Positions 61,084-64,000 of a stretch of DNA of 64,000 nt are shown here, piece by piece. The first letter of the stretch is position 1, and each line of letters starts with the position of its first letter. This DNA is from CALMEC01 sp963777565 (GTDB taxonomy: Bacteria; Actinomycetota; Thermoleophilia; Miltoncostaeales; Miltoncostaeaceae), in the NCBI GenBank assembly GCA_963777565.1, contig CAVZQZ010000009.1, positions 124,001 through 188,000 on the forward strand, read 5' to 3'. The position numbers and the translations under genes were made by a program. The notes under the pieces were generated by a model. That model searched no databases. It was given only the letters and a program-made list of their open reading frames with translations, and was not told the DNA's origin.

Positions 61084-62589
61084 CTATGCGCCGGCCCGGA
61101 CGGGGACGGTCAGCGTTGGGCTGATCCAGTCCATGGTCGCCCCCGACCGGGTCTCGCCGCTCCAGCGCGCCCGCAGTGTGAGCGATTCCGTCGGGGTCAC
61201 CTCAACCGCGTACGTGCCGTCGGTGCGCGTGCGGACCTCTTTGAGGGGCTTCCACGTGTCCTCCGACCGCCATTCGAGGGTGACGGTGGTCCGGGCCGTC
61301 GCGGGGCGGACCTGGCCGACCACCCTCACGCGCTCGCCGGCCGCGATCTCGCCCGCCGGCTCGGCGAAGAGCGGCATGGCGAACGCATCCCGGCCGGGTT
61401 TGGGCGTGCCGTCCACGTCCGTGAGACCCGACTTCCACCCCTCGTTATCTTGCAGGAAGTAGTACGTCATCAGCCGAACGCGCTGCACGTCGCGTGCGCG
61501 CCGCAGCGCGTCGGAGATCGCCGTCGCCTGCTCGGCCGGCGACATGAAGGTCGCGAGGTTCGACACCGCCTCCGTCCCGAATCCGTACTCGGTGAGCCAG
61601 ATCGGTTTGTCGCGCAGGTACGTGCGGTCGATCGCCACGGTGAGCCGGTCGAGGTTGTAGAGGTCGATCGCACGCAGGCGCGGCCGCGACGCCAGCTCCG
61701 GCCGGATCGTCGGGTACGGATGGTGGCTCACGACGTCCATCGGCGGGCGGAGCCCCGCGGCGTCGAGGCCGCGGAGGAACGCCGCGGGCGCCACCCGTGC
61801 CGGCCGCGCGACCCGCCGCGGTGAACACGACAGGTCGCACTCGTCGCCCGTCGGCGCCATCACCGCCCCTGCGACCTCCGCGTCGGGCGCGACACGCTTC
61901 ACGTTGTCGTAGAACTGCTTCAGCAATTCGCTGTAGGTGGCGGGCGAGACCGCCACCCATCGGCCGTCGCGCAGCTCGTATTGCGGGAAGAGGAACAGCC
62001 GGATATTCGGCTCGTTCCACGCCTCCCACTTCCTTACGCCGCGCGGCGTGTACCGGGCCGCAGCCGCCGCCGCGAACGCCCCGAAGTCCTCGGCGCTCGC
62101 CGGGCGGACCGCAAACTCCTCGTTCGGGTTCGCGCGAATATCCGGATCGGCGGCCCAAGCCGGCGTGCCCCACACCGTGAACAGCACCTCGACCCCGTTT
62201 CGCTTCGCCGCGGCCACGATCCGGTCGTAGCGGTCCCAGTCATACGCGGGATCGGCCGGATCGCGCGGATCGACCGGCCTACGGCGCGCGACCAGATCCC
62301 ACCGGAAGTCGACGCGGATCACCGCGGCGCCGAGATCGGCCATCGCCTTGACTCGCTGGTCGACCAGTCGCTGCCGCTCCGCGACCGGGAGGTCCTGGTA
62401 CTGGTAGAGCCGGTCGTCCTGCAGCGACGCGATCGGCGACGCGGCCACCTCCTCCACCGCGACGGGCGGTGGCGTCGCGTCCTCCCCGCATCCCGCCAGC
62501 CCGGCGACGAGGGCGACGCCCGCCACGAGGGTCGCGATGCCCGCCCGTCGCCAGCTCAGGTCGCGCCAGCCATCGCGCCGAGTGCCCAC
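61084..62589 (-). CDS. Lipoprotein glycoside hydrolase (clan GH-A-like)
   Basis: A 501-residue lipoprotein: N-terminal hydrophobic stretch ending in a lipobox (VAGLAGCGED, Cys about residue 34), then a TIM-barrel. The acid/base Glu is in WEAWNEPNIRLF and the nucleophile Glu in WLTEYGFGTEA, the pattern of GH5/GH39-like retaining enzymes. SHHPYP and MTYYFLQDN also fit. A beta domain of about 100 residues ends the protein. The sugar substrate cannot be told. Confidence 0.85.
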   Translation of the reverse strand: MGTRRDGWRDLSWRRAGIATLVAGVALVAGLAGCGEDATPPPVAVEEVAASPIASLQDDRLYQYQDLPVAERQRLVDQRVKAMADLGAAVIRVDFRWDLVARRRPVDPRDPADPAYDWDRYDRIVAAAKRNGVEVLFTVWGTPAWAADPDIRANPNEEFAVRPASAEDFGAFAAAAAARYTPRGVRKWEAWNEPNIRLFLFPQYELRDGRWVAVSPATYSELLKQFYDNVKRVAPDAEVAGAVMAPTGDECDLSCSPRRVARPARVAPAAFLRGLDAAGLRPPMDVVSHHPYPTIRPELASRPRLRAIDLYNLDRLTVAIDRTYLRDKPIWLTEYGFGTEAVSNLATFMSPAEQATAISDALRRARDVQRVRLMTYYFLQDNEGWKSGLTDVDGTPKPGRDAFAMPLFAEPAGEIAAGERVRVVGQVRPATARTTVTLEWRSEDTWKPLKEVRTRTDGTYAVEVTPTESLTLRARWSGETRSGATMDWISPTLTVPVRAGA

Positions 62590-62727
62590 TTGCGTCCGGC
62601 GGTCTGCCGCCCGCGCGGAGCGGAGGAGTACACGCCGAGCATCCGATCACCATAGCGTCCGAACCGGCTGCGGCCGCGGTGCCCGGTGACGGCCAACCGC
62701 CCCGCAGCGCGTGGGAGACTGCCCGGA

Positions 62728-63609
62728 ATGAGCTCGTCCGTCCTGCTCGGCCTCGTGTTCGCCGTAGCGACCGCACTCACGGCGGTGATCGGGTTTCTGC
62801 TCAAGCACCGGGGAGCCGCCTCGGCACCGGCGGTGGAGGCGCGCCGGCCGGTGCGAACCTCGCTCGCGCTGTTCGGCTCGCGCTGGTACGTGATCGGGTT
62901 GCTGGTCGCGATCGGCTCGTGGGGGTTCCATGTCGCCGCGCTCGCGTTCGCGCCGATCTCGCTCGCTCAGGCGGTGATCGCGGGAGGCCTCGTGTTCCTC
63001 ACGGTGGTGGCCGACCGTGTCTTCGGCCTCGAGGTCACGCGGCGAGAGTGGCTCGGCGTCGGCGCTGCGGCGGTCGGGCTCGCGATCCTCGCCGCCACCG
63101 TGGGAGGAACCGCCGATTCGGCGCACGACGAGTACTCGACGGCGACGATCATCACCTACGTCGGCATCGCGATCGGCGGAGGCGCGCTCGCCGCACTCTG
63201 GGCGGCGCGCATTCCGGCGGGGGGACCGCTCCTCGGGATCTCGGCGGGCCTGCTGTGGGGAGCGTCCGACGTGTGCATCAAGGCACTCGCCGGAGACCTC
63301 GGAAGCGACCCGCTGGGAACGATCTTCCACCCCCTCGCCCTGGTGATCCTGACCGCGTCGCTCGTCGGCCTGACCGTGTCGGCGCGGAGCCTTCAGGTCG
63401 GGCCGGCGGTCGTGGTGATCGCGATGACGACGGTCGCGGCGAACATCTGCACGATCCTGGCCGGGCCGGTCGTGTTCAACGAGCCGTTTCCGGACGCACC
63501 GGGCGAGGTGGCGCTGCGCCTCTTCGCCTTCGGCCTGGTGATCGCCGCGGCGGCCCTCACCCCTCCCCCGTCGGCGCTGCCGGCCGAGGAGCACGCGCAC
63601 GCGGAGTGA
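62728..63609 (+). CDS. EamA/DMT-family permease
   Basis: A 293-residue protein with about nine to ten membrane helices in two repeats, typical of the drug/metabolite transporter superfamily. It has the helix-loop FAPISLAQAVIAGGLVFLTV (the conserved P-x-x-x-A in repeat 1) and LQVGPAVVVIAMTTVAANI with EPFPD in repeat 2. Substrate is unknown. ATG 62,728 was chosen at the start of the first helix; a GAGACT element lies seven bases upstream. The gene is divergent from the glycosidase, with a 138-base gap. Confidence 0.82.
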   Translation: MSSSVLLGLVFAVATALTAVIGFLLKHRGAASAPAVEARRPVRTSLALFGSRWYVIGLLVAIGSWGFHVAALAFAPISLAQAVIAGGLVFLTVVADRVFGLEVTRREWLGVGAAAVGLAILAATVGGTADSAHDEYSTATIITYVGIAIGGGALAALWAARIPAGGPLLGISAGLLWGASDVCIKALAGDLGSDPLGTIFHPLALVILTASLVGLTVSARSLQVGPAVVVIAMTTVAANICTILAGPVVFNEPFPDAPGEVALRLFAFGLVIAAAALTPPPSALPAEEHAHAE

Positions 63610-63610
63610 G

Positions 63611-63645
63611 ATCGCCGCCCAGGCCGGAGGGCACCGGCCGGCGAT
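63611..63645 (+). terminator. Hairpin after the EamA gene
   Basis: ATCGCCG (63,611-63,617) pairs with CGGCGAT (63,639-63,645), with an inner GCC/GGC stem. It begins next to the stop codon. No T-tract. Confidence 0.5.
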
Positions 63646-63732
63646 GTCGCGCGCGAAACGGGGAGAGTTCACCGGCGGCCTGCTGAATGTCACCGATGGC
63701 ATGACCACTCGTGTCTCCCCCGAATGCCCTGC

Positions 63733-63738
63733 TACTGT
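63733..63738 (+). promoter_or_regulatory. Possible -10 box (TACTGT) of the helicase gene
   Basis: TACTGT would start a leader of about 105 nt before the DEAD-box gene, much longer than for most genes here. Confidence 0.4.
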
Positions 63739-63795
63739 CATCTCATCGGGCGACACCCCGTCGCCGTGTGAGACTCAGCTTCCGTGTTCCGCGTT

Positions 63796-63838
63796 CGTTC
63801 GGGTTCGGGTCAGCGAATCTCAACCCGATCTCCGAACG
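63796..63838 (+). promoter_or_regulatory. Leader hairpin just before the DEAD-box helicase gene
   Basis: CGTTCGG (63,796-63,802) pairs with CCGAACG (63,832-63,838). An inner stem GTTCGGGT / ACCCGATC continues it with one mismatch, leaving a 12-nt loop. It ends nine bases before the ATG and overlaps the place of the ribosome site. This fits cold- or self-regulation of an RNA helicase (inference). Confidence 0.45.
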
Positions 63839-63847
63839 GAGCAGTGA

Positions 63848-64000
63848 ATGCAGACGAAGTCCTTTCCCGCGCTGGGAATCAGTGCCCATGTGGAGCGCGC
63901 GCTCGCGAAACACGGCGTGACCGAGCCGTTCCCCATCCAATCGCTTGTCATCCCGACGGCCCTCGAGGGCAGCGACGTGCTGGCGAAGTCCCCGACCGGC
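63848..64000 (+). CDS. DEAD/DEAH-box RNA helicase (3' end outside window)
   Basis: The first 51 codons of an RNA helicase. The Q motif is visible (FPALGI at the start, GVTEPFPIQSLVIPTAL) and motif I begins (VLAKSPTG) at the window edge, where GKT should follow. ATG 63,848 is the natural start for this family. The subfamily cannot be told from this part. Confidence 0.88.
   Translation, partial: MQTKSFPALGISAHVERALAKHGVTEPFPIQSLVIPTALEGSDVLAKSPTG

Noticed and set aside
1..64000. CRISPR arrays, insertion sequences, prophage or plasmid genes
   Set aside because: No regularly spaced repeats, transposase, integrase or phage structural genes were seen on either strand.

Overview
The window is uniformly GC-rich (roughly 70 %) and has almost only bacterial housekeeping genes. 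Gene order (rimP-nusA-ylxR-infB-DUF503-rbfA-nrnA-truB-ribF-rpsO-pnp-M16 peptidase; ftsK-rodZ-cinA-thpR-recA-miaB-miaA-dapF), MurT/GatD, GTG starts, leaderless-type promoters and DapL point to a high-GC Gram-positive of the phylum Actinomycetota. A deep class such as Thermoleophilia is my guess, not shown by the sequence. I see no phage, plasmid, insertion sequence, CRISPR array, rRNA or tRNA.

Layout. 0-4.6 kb: MoxR / DUF58 / transglutaminase envelope operon plus a TPR protein. 4.6-5.7 kb: YbjN-like protein and D-aminoacyl-tRNA deacylase. 5.7-18.4 kb: a long translation/RNA operon from rimP to a zinc peptidase, opened by an attenuator-like hairpin. 18.5-22.8 kb: dapB, a cupin, dapA and RNase J. 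22.9-24.9 kb (minus): DUF3052, an alpha/beta hydrolase, superoxide dismutase. 25-33.7 kb: ftsK, rodZ, cinA, thpR, recA (with an SOS box), miaB, miaA. 33.7-36.2 kb: dapF, dapL, dut. 36.2-39 kb (minus): two cupredoxin oxidase genes and an anchored protein. 39.2-42.8 kb (minus): gatD, a methyltransferase, murT, rpiA. 42.8-48.9 kb: MBL hydrolase, YqgE, primary sigma factor (minus), OmpA-domain protein, NfeD, MFS transporter. 49-53.1 kb: acetyltransferase remnant and two divergent DGPF/ECF sigma modules. 53.5-58 kb: PAP2 enzyme, universal stress protein, TerC, KhtU/KhtT-like K+/H+ antiporter. 58-64 kb: ahcY, a DUF4397 repeat protein, a lipoprotein glycosidase, an EamA permease and the start of a DEAD-box helicase.

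How the genes work together. dapA, dapB, dapL and dapF together form the aminotransferase route from aspartate semialdehyde to meso-diaminopimelate. Its product and the MurT/GatD amidation of lipid II both serve the cell wall. Many genes overlap by 4 nt (translational coupling), while others carry TAnnnT exactly 6-7 nt before the start codon and no ribosome binding site.

The oddest property is that infB, ftsK, rodZ, recA, miaB and miaA, and possibly the primary sigma factor, carry in total at least 25 single-base insertions that break the frame. All are +1 and none is a deletion. Uncorrected sequencing insertions are the most likely cause, but the pattern is worth checking against reads.
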